The notes beneath the pieces are model-generated. The model was given only the letters and a program-made list of their open reading frames with translations. It made no database searches and was not told where the DNA came from. Below, one piece after another: positions 24,919 to 33,618 of a stretch of DNA of 56,306 bases. How positions within the stretch are numbered: the stretch's first letter is position 1; each line of letters starts with the position of its first letter. The DNA is from Collinsella sp. (GTDB lineage: Bacteria > Actinomycetota > Coriobacteriia > Coriobacteriales > Coriobacteriaceae). Where the stretch lies: assembly GCA_019424905.1 (NCBI GenBank), contig JAHYYP010000011.1:1-56306 (forward strand), in the 5' to 3' direction. Both the position numbers and the translations under genes were made by a program.

Positions 24919-25797
24919 CTAAAGATTCATGTTGCCGTGGATGTAGGGGGTGACCTCGGGGGAGATATGGTCGCAGCCCAGTTCGCGCAGCGCGGACTCG
25001 ATGGCGGCGGGCAGCGGGGTTTTGCCCTCGGCATCGACGGCGTTGCCGCCGAGGGCAGCAATCTTGGCGACATCTGCGGGTGCGGCCTCGATATGCATGC
25101 AGCCGCCGATCAAGCGCGCGCGTACCTGTGCCAGATCAAGATCGTGCAGGTAATCCTCGCAGGCGCGGATTAAATCGACCTTCTCGCGCGTAAGCTCCTC
25201 GCCCGTGGGGACGCGCGTGGCAAGACATGCTCCCGCCGGCAGGTTCCAAACGGGATAACCCCATGCGCGCAGCAGCTCGCGCTCTTCGTCCTTGGTAAAG
25301 CCGACCTCCATAAGGGGTGAGCGTACGCCGAGCTCTTCTGCCGCACGCATGCCGGGGCGGTAGTCACCGCGATCGCTTGCATTGCTGCCATCGATGACGG
25401 TGGGAAAGCCGAGCGACTTGGCGTGGTTGACGATGGCGGTAAAGCCGGCGTGCTTGCAGTGGTAGCAGCGATTGGCATCGTTGCAGGCTACTTGGGGGAG
25501 CTGCAGCTGATCAACCGAAAGATTGAGCACGGGGAGCTTAAAATGCGGCCCCTCATTGGCCTGCCCATCAACGGACTGCTCAAACGAAGCCTGCTCGGGC
25601 GTGCCGATGAGCGGCGTGGTGAGATGGACGAGGAGGGTATTGGTAGGCATGACGCGGGCGCATACGGCGGCCAAAAAGCTGCTGTCAACGCCGCCGGAAA
25701 ACCCGATAGCCACGCGCCCGTATGCCAAAAGCAGCTGTTCGAGCGCCGATAGCTTGTCTTGAAGCTCCTCTGCGGGTGCCGTGGTGTCTAAAATCAT
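24919..25797 (-). CDS. larE: ATP-dependent sacrificial sulfur transferase LarE
   Basis: LarE adds sulfur to the nickel-pincer cofactor precursor of lactate racemase and related enzymes, and sacrifices its own cysteine sulfur to do so. The 292-residue product has the PP-loop SGGVDSS (34-40), a CYHCK motif (111-115) and the conserved GACLATRVP, in which Cys191 would correspond to the sacrificial cysteine of the Lactobacillus enzyme. GSNASDRGDYRPGM is also typical. No larA, larB or larC is in the window, so the cofactor would have to be completed by genes elsewhere. The Shine-Dalgarno is weak. Confidence 0.92.
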   Translation of the reverse strand: MILDTTAPAEELQDKLSALEQLLLAYGRVAIGFSGGVDSSFLAAVCARVMPTNTLLVHLTTPLIGTPEQASFEQSVDGQANEGPHFKLPVLNLSVDQLQLPQVACNDANRCYHCKHAGFTAIVNHAKSLGFPTVIDGSNASDRGDYRPGMRAAEELGVRSPLMEVGFTKDEERELLRAWGYPVWNLPAGACLATRVPTGEELTREKVDLIRACEDYLHDLDLAQVRARLIGGCMHIEAAPADVAKIAALGGNAVDAEGKTPLPAAIESALRELGCDHISPEVTPYIHGNMNL

Positions 25798-25970
25798 GAA
25801 ACGATCCTTATCGTTGAGTACTCGATCGAAAACTATAATCCTAATGCGTTACTTGCCATAAGACTTCTATCTGTGTAACGAAAGTGCAATATGGCATATA
25901 CGTTATATACAAGTTGCCAAATGCGGTAGAGTTGCAGCAACGCGACAGCGAGAGTCGATGGGGGACCGAT

Positions 25971-26621
25971 ATGATCAAGGCTGTTATTTTTGACATGGAT
26001 GGAACGCTGGTCGATACCGAGCGTTTGGGGATTAAGGCCTGGAAGGCAGGCGCCGCTGAGCTGGGGCTCGCGATTGATGAAGCGCTGATCCATCAGTTTA
26101 TCGGCCGCACGCTGCCCGATGTTATGGACATCCTTGATAAGCATTATGGCAGCCACGAAACCACCGAGGCGATCTATCGTCGCCACAAGGAGATTCGCGA
26201 CGAGATGGTCAAGACCGAACTGGAACTTAAGGCCGGTGCCGCCGAGTGCCTAGACGAGCTGCTGGCTGCGGGCTATCACGTGGGTCTAGCGACGTCGTCG
26301 CGCCTCGTTACGGCCGAGCGCAACCTTAAGATGGTCGGTCTTTTTGACAAGTTTGAAACGGTAACGTGTGGCGAGGACGTCGTGCACGGCAAGCCCGACC
26401 CCGAGATGTATCTGCTCGCCTGCGAGCGCGCGGGCTTTGCTCCCGAGGAATGTGCCGTGGTCGAGGATTCGCGCAACGGCTGCGTCTCGGGCATCACGGC
26501 CGGATGCCATGTCTTCGCCGTCCCCGATATCGTGCCGCTGCCGCAGGACGTGGTGGATGGCTGCGAGGCCGTGCTCGATACGCTGTTCGATCTGGCGGCG
26601 GCGGTCAAGGCCGTGCGCTAG
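25971..26621 (+). CDS. HAD-family hydrolase, beta-phosphoglucomutase-like
   Basis: The 216-residue protein has HAD motif I DMDGTLVDTE with the nucleophile Asp8 and Asp10, motif II ATSSR, and motif III/IV GKPDPEMYLLA...VVEDSRNG. The cap domain is the helical C1 type found in beta-phosphoglucomutase and sugar-phosphate phosphatases. The substrate is unknown. The start is the ATG at 25971, after GGGGGACCG; the frame is open upstream but without a good site. It is divergent from larE across 173 bp. Confidence 0.9.
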   Translation: MIKAVIFDMDGTLVDTERLGIKAWKAGAAELGLAIDEALIHQFIGRTLPDVMDILDKHYGSHETTEAIYRRHKEIRDEMVKTELELKAGAAECLDELLAAGYHVGLATSSRLVTAERNLKMVGLFDKFETVTCGEDVVHGKPDPEMYLLACERAGFAPEECAVVEDSRNGCVSGITAGCHVFAVPDIVPLPQDVVDGCEAVLDTLFDLAAAVKAVR

Positions 26622-26660
26622 ACAATTGCGGTGTTGAAACGAGCAATTGCCCACGTTTGC

Positions 26661-26708
26661 GCTCAAGCAAAAGGGGTCCGGCAATGGTCGGGCCCCTTTT
26701 GCTTGAGC
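26661..26708. terminator. Bidirectional terminator between the HAD gene and LacI
   Basis: GCTCAAGCAAAAGGGG and CCCCTTTTGCTTGAGC are perfectly complementary, continuing inward with one bulge on each side. It lies between convergent genes and has U-rich tracts within the stem in both directions. Confidence 0.8.
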
Positions 26709-26734
26709 GGCGACTTAGCATACTTGCGGGCGTG

Positions 26735-27847
26735 CTATAGATACGCACCGAGGTTGATGGCCGTGGCGTCGGTCTGGCTGCTTGCCTGGGTGCTGGCGCG
26801 TTCCAGCAGGAACGGCCGCACGAGTTCTTGGCGGTTGATGTCCTCGATGGCCGTGACCGCGGTGACGGTGCGCGCGGCAGAGCTGACGTGGATATGCTTG
26901 GTCTTTGTCGGGACCTTGTTCTCGATTTGCTCCATGAGCAATTGAACGCCCTTGCGGCCAATCTCGTAGCCCGGGGGCGCTACCGTAGTGAGCGGGACCG
27001 ATCCGCTCCAAGCGAGTGGGTTGCCATCGCAACCTGCTACGCGTACTTGCCCGGGGACGGCGATGCCTTTGTCGACCAGCGCCGAGATGACGCCCGAGGC
27101 CAGCACGTCGGTCAGACCGACGACAAAATCGGGGCGTTCGTCGGCGGGGCGCGCGGCGATTTGGGCGCCGATGCCGTAGCCGTCGGCGGCGGTATTCCAT
27201 TCGCCGGCGTCGATGACTTCGATCTTGATATCGGGGTGCAGGGCGAGCGCCTTATGAATGCTAAGGACGCGCAGGGTGAGTTGCATAAATGCTGCTCTAC
27301 CCACAACGGTGATATGGCGTGCGCCGCGGGCGATGGCAAGTTCGGCAATGATGCGACCCTGGGCCTCGTTGTCGGCCGCTACGTAGTAGCCGGGCTCGGA
27401 GCAATGGATGTCCAGATGGACGATCGGCACGGGCATTTTAGTCATGGCCGGATGCCAGTCGGGGGACGCCATGGGCTGAACCATGACGCCGGACATCTGC
27501 GTGCCCATAAAATAGCGCAGGTAATGGTCCTCGAGAATGTCGTCGTTATCGGCGTTGGCGATGAGCAAGTCGTAGCCGTGCTTGCGGGCCTCGTTGTGGG
27601 CGCCGCTGGCGATTTGGAGCGAAAAGCCGTGATCGAGACGGGGGAGCACCAGGCCAAAGGACTTGGTGGCGCCGCCCGCGAGCTGACGGGCGCTTTGGTT
27701 GGGCAGGTAGCCAAGGCGATTGATGGTCTCGTTGATGAGCTTGAGGGTCTCGGGGCGCAGCTTTTCGGGGTGGTTGAGCGCGTTGGAAACCGTGCCCAGC
27801 GAAACCCCGGCCTCGCGCGCGACGTCGCTGATTTTTACCTTTGCCAT
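26735..27847 (-). CDS. LacI-family transcriptional regulator
   Basis: The 370-residue regulator has the LacI helix-turn-helix (VKISDVAREAGVSLGTVSNALNHP), the NQSARQLAGG hinge and a sugar-binding-type effector domain. The ATG at 27847 has an AAAGGGG site. A longer frame runs upstream through a dispersed repeat, which makes that start unlikely. It is divergent from glmS, but the gap holds a 45-bp repeat, a CCACCAC hairpin and a separate palindromic operator, so regulation of glmS by it is only a possibility. The C-terminus is about 30 residues longer than in typical members. Confidence 0.92.
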   Translation of the reverse strand: MAKVKISDVAREAGVSLGTVSNALNHPEKLRPETLKLINETINRLGYLPNQSARQLAGGATKSFGLVLPRLDHGFSLQIASGAHNEARKHGYDLLIANADNDDILEDHYLRYFMGTQMSGVMVQPMASPDWHPAMTKMPVPIVHLDIHCSEPGYYVAADNEAQGRIIAELAIARGARHITVVGRAAFMQLTLRVLSIHKALALHPDIKIEVIDAGEWNTAADGYGIGAQIAARPADERPDFVVGLTDVLASGVISALVDKGIAVPGQVRVAGCDGNPLAWSGSVPLTTVAPPGYEIGRKGVQLLMEQIENKVPTKTKHIHVSSAARTVTAVTAIEDINRQELVRPFLLERASTQASSQTDATAINLGAYL

Positions 27848-27898
27848 AGCGGCCCCTTTGATGCGTTTCAAGTACAAGCCAGATTGTAGCATCCTAAA

Positions 27899-27942
27899 CC
27901 TACCAAAAAGGGACAGGTTTATTTTGGCAGGTTTATCTGGGG
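27899..27942 (-). repeat. 45-bp dispersed repeat, copy 3 (inverted)
   Basis: On the minus strand this reads CCCCAGATAAACCTGCC and ends TTTTTGGTAGG, with one A fewer than the others. A nearby palindrome (ACCACCAC at 27961 with GTGGTGGT at 27988) has a GGCAGGTACC core of the same general style. Confidence 0.87.
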
Positions 27943-28024
27943 AAACGCCGTTGCCAGCGCGACCACCACGAAGGGGGCAGGTACCTTTGTGGTGGTTTGG
28001 ACCGGCTGGACGTGTGTGCATCGG

Positions 28025-28062
28025 GTGGTATCTAAGTTGAGATACCACTTCTGGTATATCAG
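28025..28062. promoter_or_regulatory. Palindromic operator candidates upstream of glmS
   Basis: GTGGTATCT (28025-28033) and AGATACCAC (28040-28048) are perfect inverted repeats with a 6-nt spacer. CTGGTATATCAG follows at 28051-28062, and a -10 box TACAAT lies at 28079-28084. The TGGTAT core recalls GntR/HutC-type operators (TGGTNTANACCA) that control amino-sugar genes. The second site overlaps the expected -35 region, so repression is plausible. The binding protein is not known. Confidence 0.45.
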
Positions 28063-28158
28063 CTTGCGTTTGCGTGAGTACAATACTCGAACGTTATGCG
28101 TCTCAGCGCCCCCTGTGCGTGGACGTTTTGCAGTCAAGCGGACGAAGGGATTTATCCT

Positions 28159-30006
28159 ATGTGCGGAATTGTCGGCTACACCGGCTCTGATATTGCAAAG
28201 AACATCCTGGTCACGGGCCTCAAGCGTATGGAGTATCGCGGCTATGACTCCTCGGGCGTCGCGCTCGAGGTGGGCGAGGGCGCCGCGGCTCACCTCGACG
28301 TCATTCGCCGCGTGGGCAAGGTTGCGGGCCTGGAGAGCGAGCTTTCCAATATCGACAGCGACGCTACCTGCGGTATCGGCCACACCCGTTGGGCCACCCA
28401 CGGCAAGCCCTCCGTCGTTAACGCTCACCCCCACACCAGCTGCGACGGTCGTATCGCCATCGTCCACAACGGCATCATCGAGAACTTCGCCGAGCTGCGC
28501 GAAGAGTTGGAGGGTCGCGGCCACCACTTTAAGAGCGAGACCGATACCGAGGTCTTCGCGCATCTGATCGAAGAGGCCTATGCCGAGACGCACGACCTGA
28601 TGGCCTCCGTGCGCGAGGCTTGCACCCACGTGGTCGGTGCCTATGGTCTGGCCGCCGTGTGCGCTGACGAGCCCGGCGTGATCGCCGTGGCCCGCAAGGA
28701 TTCCCCGATCGTAGTCGGTGTGGGCGAAACCGGCTCCTATGTTGCTTCCGATGTCATCGCGCTCATCGACGCCACCCGCGATGTCGTGGTGCTCGAGGAC
28801 GGTCAGTTTGCCAAGCTCACGCCCGCAGGCGTCGAGTACACCGACGAGGCCGGCAACGTTATCGAGCCCAAGGTCACCCACATCGACTGGGACCTGGACA
28901 TGGCAGAAAAGGGCGGTTATCCCGACTTTATGCTCAAGGAGATTCACGAGCAGCCGCGCGTCGTGCGCGACACGCTGGTTGGTCGTATGACGCCGGCCGG
29001 CGAGCTCGACATCGACGAGCTGGGCCTTTCGCTCGAGGAGCTCAACGACATCGACCGCGTCTACGTGATCGCTTGCGGCACCAGCTATCACGCTGGCCTC
29101 ATTGCCAAGAATCTCATTGAGGGCTGGGCTCGCATCCCCACCGAGGTGGAGGCGGCCAGCGAGTTCCGTTATCGCAACCCCATCATTACGCCGACGACGC
29201 TTGTCGTTGCCGTGTCCCAGTCGGGCGAGACGGCCGATACCCTTGCCGCCATTCGCGACGCGCGCATCAAGGGTGCCAAGGTCTTCGGCATCACCAACGT
29301 GGTGGGCAGCCCCGTGGCGCGTGAGAGCGACGGCGTCATCTACACCAAGGCCAACAAGGAGATCGCGGTCGCCTCGACCAAGAGCTTCATCGGCCAGGTC
29401 GTGAGCCTTACACTTTTGGCCCTGCTGCTGGCGCAGGTCAAGTACCGCTTGACCACCAAGCAGGCGCGCATGCTGTTCCGCGAGCTTTCCGATACGGCCG
29501 AGCAGATCCAGTGGATTTTGGATACCCAAACCGAGTCCGTTCATGAGGCTGCCCTGCTGTGCAAGGACGCGCAGTCGGCGCTGTTCGTGGGCCGTGGCAT
29601 GGGTGCCGCTATTTCCTACGAGGGCGCGCTCAAGCTCAAGGAGGTCAGCTACCTGCACGCCGAGGCATATGCCGCCGGTGAGATGAAGCATGGCCCCATT
29701 GCCCTGATCGACCCGGGCTTCCCTGTCATCGCCGTGGCCACCAAGAGTGCCACCTACGACAAGACCGTGTCGAACCTCATGGAGTGCAAGGCGCGCGGCG
29801 CCAAGGTCATCGTCGTTGCCACCGAGGGCGACGAGGAGATCAACAAGATCGCCGACTGCATCATCCGCGTGCCGGCAGTCCGCGACGTGTTCAGCCCCAT
29901 TACGGCGAGCGTTCCACTGCAGCTGCTCGCCCGCGAGGTCGCCATCCTGCGCGGCTGCGACGTCGACCAGCCCCGTAACCTGGCCAAGAGCGTCACGGTA
30001 GAGTAG
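28159..30006 (+). CDS. glmS: Glutamine-fructose-6-phosphate aminotransferase (isomerizing)
   Basis: GlmS makes glucosamine-6-phosphate from fructose-6-phosphate and glutamine, the first step to UDP-GlcNAc and peptidoglycan. The 615-residue product starts MCGIVGYTG, where Cys2 is the glutaminase nucleophile after Met removal. It continues with GHTRWATHG, then two SIS domains (CGTSYHAG, SQSGETADT) and the C-terminal DQPRNLAKSVTVE. The ATG at 28159 must be the start because of the Cys2 rule; a GAAGGGA site lies upstream. I see no glmS ribozyme signature in the leader. Confidence 0.97.
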   Translation: MCGIVGYTGSDIAKNILVTGLKRMEYRGYDSSGVALEVGEGAAAHLDVIRRVGKVAGLESELSNIDSDATCGIGHTRWATHGKPSVVNAHPHTSCDGRIAIVHNGIIENFAELREELEGRGHHFKSETDTEVFAHLIEEAYAETHDLMASVREACTHVVGAYGLAAVCADEPGVIAVARKDSPIVVGVGETGSYVASDVIALIDATRDVVVLEDGQFAKLTPAGVEYTDEAGNVIEPKVTHIDWDLDMAEKGGYPDFMLKEIHEQPRVVRDTLVGRMTPAGELDIDELGLSLEELNDIDRVYVIACGTSYHAGLIAKNLIEGWARIPTEVEAASEFRYRNPIITPTTLVVAVSQSGETADTLAAIRDARIKGAKVFGITNVVGSPVARESDGVIYTKANKEIAVASTKSFIGQVVSLTLLALLLAQVKYRLTTKQARMLFRELSDTAEQIQWILDTQTESVHEAALLCKDAQSALFVGRGMGAAISYEGALKLKEVSYLHAEAYAAGEMKHGPIALIDPGFPVIAVATKSATYDKTVSNLMECKARGAKVIVVATEGDEEINKIADCIIRVPAVRDVFSPITASVPLQLLAREVAILRGCDVDQPRNLAKSVTVE

Positions 30007-30029
30007 TTGGTTCCGCCGTTCTAGCGACT

Positions 30030-30068
30030 AAGGCCCGGCTCCGCATCAAGACGGAGCCGGGCCTTTTC
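30030..30068 (+). terminator. Terminator after glmS
   Basis: AAGGCCCGGCTCCG and CGGAGCCGGGCCTT form a perfect stem followed by TTCTG. Confidence 0.88.
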
Positions 30069-30077
30069 TGCATTTGA

Positions 30078-30120
30078 CCAGATAAAACCTGCCAAAATGA
30101 ACCTGTCCCTTTTTGGCGGG
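30078..30120 (+). repeat. 45-bp dispersed repeat, copy 4
   Basis: CCAGATAAAACCTGCC to TTTTTGGCGGG. It ends exactly at the stop codon of the minus-strand GntR gene, so its hairpin may act as that gene's terminator. Confidence 0.87.
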
Positions 30121-30822
30121 TTAGCGGAGCTTGCTGGTCTCGAAGTACTCGGGGAACTGGTCCAGAACCTCGGTTTGGTTGCGGAACATCATGTGCAGGT
30201 GCTTGCTGACCAAAAAGCTCGCTTCGATGGGGTCGCGACCGGCGATAGCGCGGCGAATCTGCTTGTGTTCGTTCACGATGTCCTGATTGTCGAGAACCTG
30301 CGTGGCAGCGCGCAGCCAGCGGAAGCGCTCCAGGTCGGCATTGGTCTCTTCGAGCCACGACCACACGGTGCTGCGACATGCGATGCTAAAAATCATGTGA
30401 TGCATGAGGTTGTCGCTCAAAAAGAAACCGATGCGATCCTCTTCGGCCATGGCCTTTTCCTGCAGCACGATGGCGCGGTCGAGCTGCTCGATGCCAGCCG
30501 ACGTGGCGCGCGCACAGCACTCCACGATCACCTGCTTTTCCAGATGCTCGCGGATGTAACAGGCACTCTCGGCAAGGGTGAGGTTGATGGGTGAGACGTA
30601 GGTGCCGCTCTGGGGCACGGTGCGCACCAGGCCTTCCTGCGCCAAGCGAACCAAAGCCTCGCGCACAGGGGTGCGCCCCATATCCAGGTCGTCGCAAAGT
30701 TGCTTGACGCCCAGCTTTTCGCCCGGCTTGTAGTCCAGGTAGACGATTTTGCGTCGAATGGTGTGGTAGGACTGGTCCTGTAGGCTCGTTTCCTGCTCGC
30801 CGACGTGCATCGATTCTTCCAT
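30121..30822 (-). CDS. GntR-family regulator with FCD-type ligand domain
   Basis: The protein has a GntR winged helix (IRRKIVYLDYKPGEKLGVKQLCDDLDMGRTPVREALVRLAQEGLV) and a helical C-terminal FCD-type domain as in the FadR subgroup (HLEKQVIVECCARA, HHMIFSIACRS, EHKQIRRAIAGRD). FCD proteins sense organic acids through a metal or acid pocket. I favour the ATG at 30822 (233 residues), which follows a GAGG site; an ATG at 30852 is in frame but lacks one. The divergent neighbour is a YeiH-type transporter, which is a possible target. Confidence 0.9.
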   Translation of the reverse strand: MEESMHVGEQETSLQDQSYHTIRRKIVYLDYKPGEKLGVKQLCDDLDMGRTPVREALVRLAQEGLVRTVPQSGTYVSPINLTLAESACYIREHLEKQVIVECCARATSAGIEQLDRAIVLQEKAMAEEDRIGFFLSDNLMHHMIFSIACRSTVWSWLEETNADLERFRWLRAATQVLDNQDIVNEHKQIRRAIAGRDPIEASFLVSKHLHMMFRNQTEVLDQFPEYFETSKLR

Positions 30823-31015
30823 AGCGCCTCGCAACTGTTCTATCAAACTCATATGTCAGTTGTTAATTATGCCGCGAATCAGCTCTCCGCGGTGGGTAAT
30901 TCGGCTGTTGCCTGAGAACTATTGCGGCATCTTAGTCTGTGTTTGCGCAAGGCTGCGCTCAATGTTGCCGTATCATAAGCCGTCGCAAACGTGAAATAGA
31001 AAGAAGGAATCCCAT

Positions 31016-32050
31016 ATGCAACTGGCAAATATCGTACGCGAGCGCTGGAAAGGCGTTTTGTTCTGCCTGATCATCGCCATTCCCGCGACGTTGCTCGGCA
31101 AACAGGTTGAGGTGGTCGGCGGTCCGGTATTCGCCATCCTCTTTGGCATGGTCCTGGCGCTCGTCTTTCCCAAGAATCGTCGCGAACAGCTCGCCGCCGG
31201 CGTCACCTATACGTCCAAAAAAGTCTTGCAGTACGCGGTTATCCTGCTTGGCTTTGGCATGAACCTCTCCCAGATTCTGTCCAAGGGCGCCCAGTCGCTG
31301 CCGATTATCGTGGCGACAATCTCGACCTCGCTTGTCATCGCCTTTGTGCTCTGCCGCGTTATGAACGTGCCGGGCAAGATCGCGACGCTTGTGGGTGTGG
31401 GTTCGTCGATTTGCGGCGGTTCTGCCATCGCTGCGACCGCACCCGTCATCGATGCCGACGATCGCGAGATTGCCCAGGCTATTTCGGTCATCTTCCTGTT
31501 TAACGTTATCGCGGCGCTCGTGTTTCCGACGCTCGGCGGCATGCTCGGGCTGACCAACGAGGGCTTTGGCCTGTTTGCCGGTACCGCCATCAACGACACC
31601 TCGTCCGTAACGGCTGCGGCGAGCGCCTGGGACAGCATGCACCCCGGCGCCAATGTGCTCGAGAGCGCCACAGTGGTCAAGCTCACCAGGACGCTGGCCA
31701 TTATTCCCATCACGTTGGTTCTCGCATGCTGGCAGATGCATCTGGCGCGCAAGGCCGGCGGTGACGCCAAAAGCACGTTCTCGCTTAAACGCGCGTTTCC
31801 CATGTTCGTGCTGTTCTTTGTGCTGGCGAGCGTGATCACCACGGTGCTTCAGCTTCCCGCGTCCTTTACGGCGCCCATCAAGGAGCTGTCGAAATTCTTT
31901 ATTGTGATGGCCATGGCGGCTATTGGCTTTAATACCGATATCGTCGAGCTGGTCAAAAAGGGCGGCAAGCCCATCGCATTGGGCTTTTGCTGCTGGATTG
32001 GCATTGCGTGCATGAGTTTGGGAATGCAACACGTACTGGGAATCTGGTAG
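31016..32050 (+). CDS. YeiH-family putative sulfate exporter
   Basis: The 344-residue membrane protein has about ten hydrophobic segments and the family signatures GVGSSICGGSAIAA and GTAINDTSSVTAAA. The family (UPF0324/YeiH) is annotated as putative sulfate exporter, with little experimental proof. In other bacteria members are often controlled by a divergent regulator, and here a GntR-type regulator is divergent. A GAAGGAAT site precedes the ATG. The substrate is uncertain. Confidence 0.88.
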   Translation: MQLANIVRERWKGVLFCLIIAIPATLLGKQVEVVGGPVFAILFGMVLALVFPKNRREQLAAGVTYTSKKVLQYAVILLGFGMNLSQILSKGAQSLPIIVATISTSLVIAFVLCRVMNVPGKIATLVGVGSSICGGSAIAATAPVIDADDREIAQAISVIFLFNVIAALVFPTLGGMLGLTNEGFGLFAGTAINDTSSVTAAASAWDSMHPGANVLESATVVKLTRTLAIIPITLVLACWQMHLARKAGGDAKSTFSLKRAFPMFVLFFVLASVITTVLQLPASFTAPIKELSKFFIVMAMAAIGFNTDIVELVKKGGKPIALGFCCWIGIACMSLGMQHVLGIW

Positions 32051-32316
32051 AGAAGTAGCTTGTTTGCGTGCTGGTTGCTGGTGAGCGCATTCTCACGGTG
32101 GAGCGATAGGAGCTCTTGCGGGTATGGCTTGTCCGCAGGTTTATAAGTCCCGAAGAGCTCTTATCGCCCCGCCAGGATGGCGATGCGGGGCAACACCTAT
32201 ACTCGCAGGACGGCGCTTTCTGCCCTATAGTGTTTGGTGAGCAATATCGTTCAATTTTGAAACACTCGGTCGTGCGACCGTCGGCGGCTGCATGTCGCCG
32301 CGGACAGGGGCAAATC

Positions 32317-33534
32317 ATGGATAGCGATGCCAAGCTGAACATCTTGACCGAGGCCCTGGCTGCTGCCGGGGCCTCGGCATTGGCAATCGATGCGCGTGGG
32401 GACGTCGCGATCTCGACCATGAATGACGCGGCGCTTGAGCGGGATGTGGCGGCTTTTGTTGCTGAGCGCCTCGACCGTATAGGAGACGGCGCGCGTCTGG
32501 TTATGGGGCGTGCGGGTACGCGCCTGAGCCTGGCCGTTCGCCCCACCGACAAAGAGGGCGGGGGCCTTTGGGTCGTCGTGGTCCGCGAGGTGCGCGGCGC
32601 CGCGGCGCATGCGGGCATCGAATGGCTCAACGCCGACGAAGTTGAGGCCCGCTACGAATCGAGCGCGTACGGCATCGTTGAAGGTGCCGCTGCGGTAGCT
32701 GCACCGGTTGCCGAGAGCTATGCGCGCGGCGTGCCCCTTATGCTCGAGGGCGAGCTTGGCGCAGGTCAGGTCGAGATTGCCAAGCGCCTCTATCTGGACG
32801 GTCCTTTTGCCGATCAGCCCTTTGTTTCCGTCGCGCTCGATGAGCTCACCGAGCGCGGTTGGCGCCATGTGCTCAAAAGCGCCGAATCGCCGTTGTTCCA
32901 AACGGAGCTGACCCTTTGCATTGAGGGCTGGAACGCGGTTGGCCCCCAGCGCCTCCGCGAGCTGGTCTCCACGATGGCCGACACCGCGTTGGCGACGCGC
33001 TGCCATGTGGTGCTGACGGCGAATGACATGCCGGGCGGCAGCGAAAGTGATCAAGCCGCCTTTGTGACCGAGCGCTTCGCCTGTGCGGTGAGCGTGGCGC
33101 CGGCAATCGCCGAGCAGGGAGCCGCGTCGACGAAGGTTGCGCGCTATTTGGAATATCTCGCTGACGCATTTGGGACGGCAGCGCCCACGCTGTCTGCCGC
33201 GGCGACGAAGACGCTCGATGCTTACCGCTGGCCGCGCAATTATCTGCAGCTCCGCGAGGTCTCGGAACGACTGTATATATTGGTGGGGGCGGGCACGGTG
33301 GACCGCGCTGTGGCGGAGGAAGTGCTCGCCCAAGAGGACGTGATTAAGACCGCAACCTTTGGCGCCCCGACACTCGAAAGCGACCTGTATATCCTGCGAC
33401 CGCTGGCCGATACCGAGCGAGATATCGCGCATCTGGTTGTAGATCATCTCCACGGCAATCGAACCCGTGCGGCGGAGGTGCTGGGCATAAGCCGTACAAC
33501 GCTGTGGCGCTTGCTGAAGGACGATGACCGTTGA
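32317..33534 (+). CDS. Degenerate AAA+/Fis-type transcriptional regulator
   Basis: The 405-residue protein resembles a sigma-54 activator in layout. A sensor-like N-terminus (1-110) is followed by a central AAA+-like domain (about 125-340) with the Walker A remnant GELGAGQVEIAKRLY near residue 145, then a C-terminal Fis-type helix-turn-helix (LVVDHLHGNRTRAAEVLGISRTTLWRLLKDD). The Walker lysine is Gln, and I see no GAFTGA loop, so ATP-driven opening of sigma-54 holoenzyme looks impossible. It may bind DNA as an ordinary regulator. The ATG at 32317 has an AGGGG site. The 266-bp gap upstream holds a GC-rich hairpin (GCCCCGC...GCGGGGC, about 32166-32192). Confidence 0.75.
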   Translation: MDSDAKLNILTEALAAAGASALAIDARGDVAISTMNDAALERDVAAFVAERLDRIGDGARLVMGRAGTRLSLAVRPTDKEGGGLWVVVVREVRGAAAHAGIEWLNADEVEARYESSAYGIVEGAAAVAAPVAESYARGVPLMLEGELGAGQVEIAKRLYLDGPFADQPFVSVALDELTERGWRHVLKSAESPLFQTELTLCIEGWNAVGPQRLRELVSTMADTALATRCHVVLTANDMPGGSESDQAAFVTERFACAVSVAPAIAEQGAASTKVARYLEYLADAFGTAAPTLSAAATKTLDAYRWPRNYLQLREVSERLYILVGAGTVDRAVAEEVLAQEDVIKTATFGAPTLESDLYILRPLADTERDIAHLVVDHLHGNRTRAAEVLGISRTTLWRLLKDDDR

Positions 33535-33618
33535 GCGAGGCGTCCGTGACCGCGCGCGACGCGTGTGCTACAGTCCAAAGCGTTATTGTTTCGATTTGGT
33601 TACGGCGTGCGAGGGCAT

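Noticed and set aside
27960..28158. glmS ribozyme in the glmS leader
   Set aside because: I find none of the conserved core elements. The leader instead shows palindromic operators and a normal promoter.
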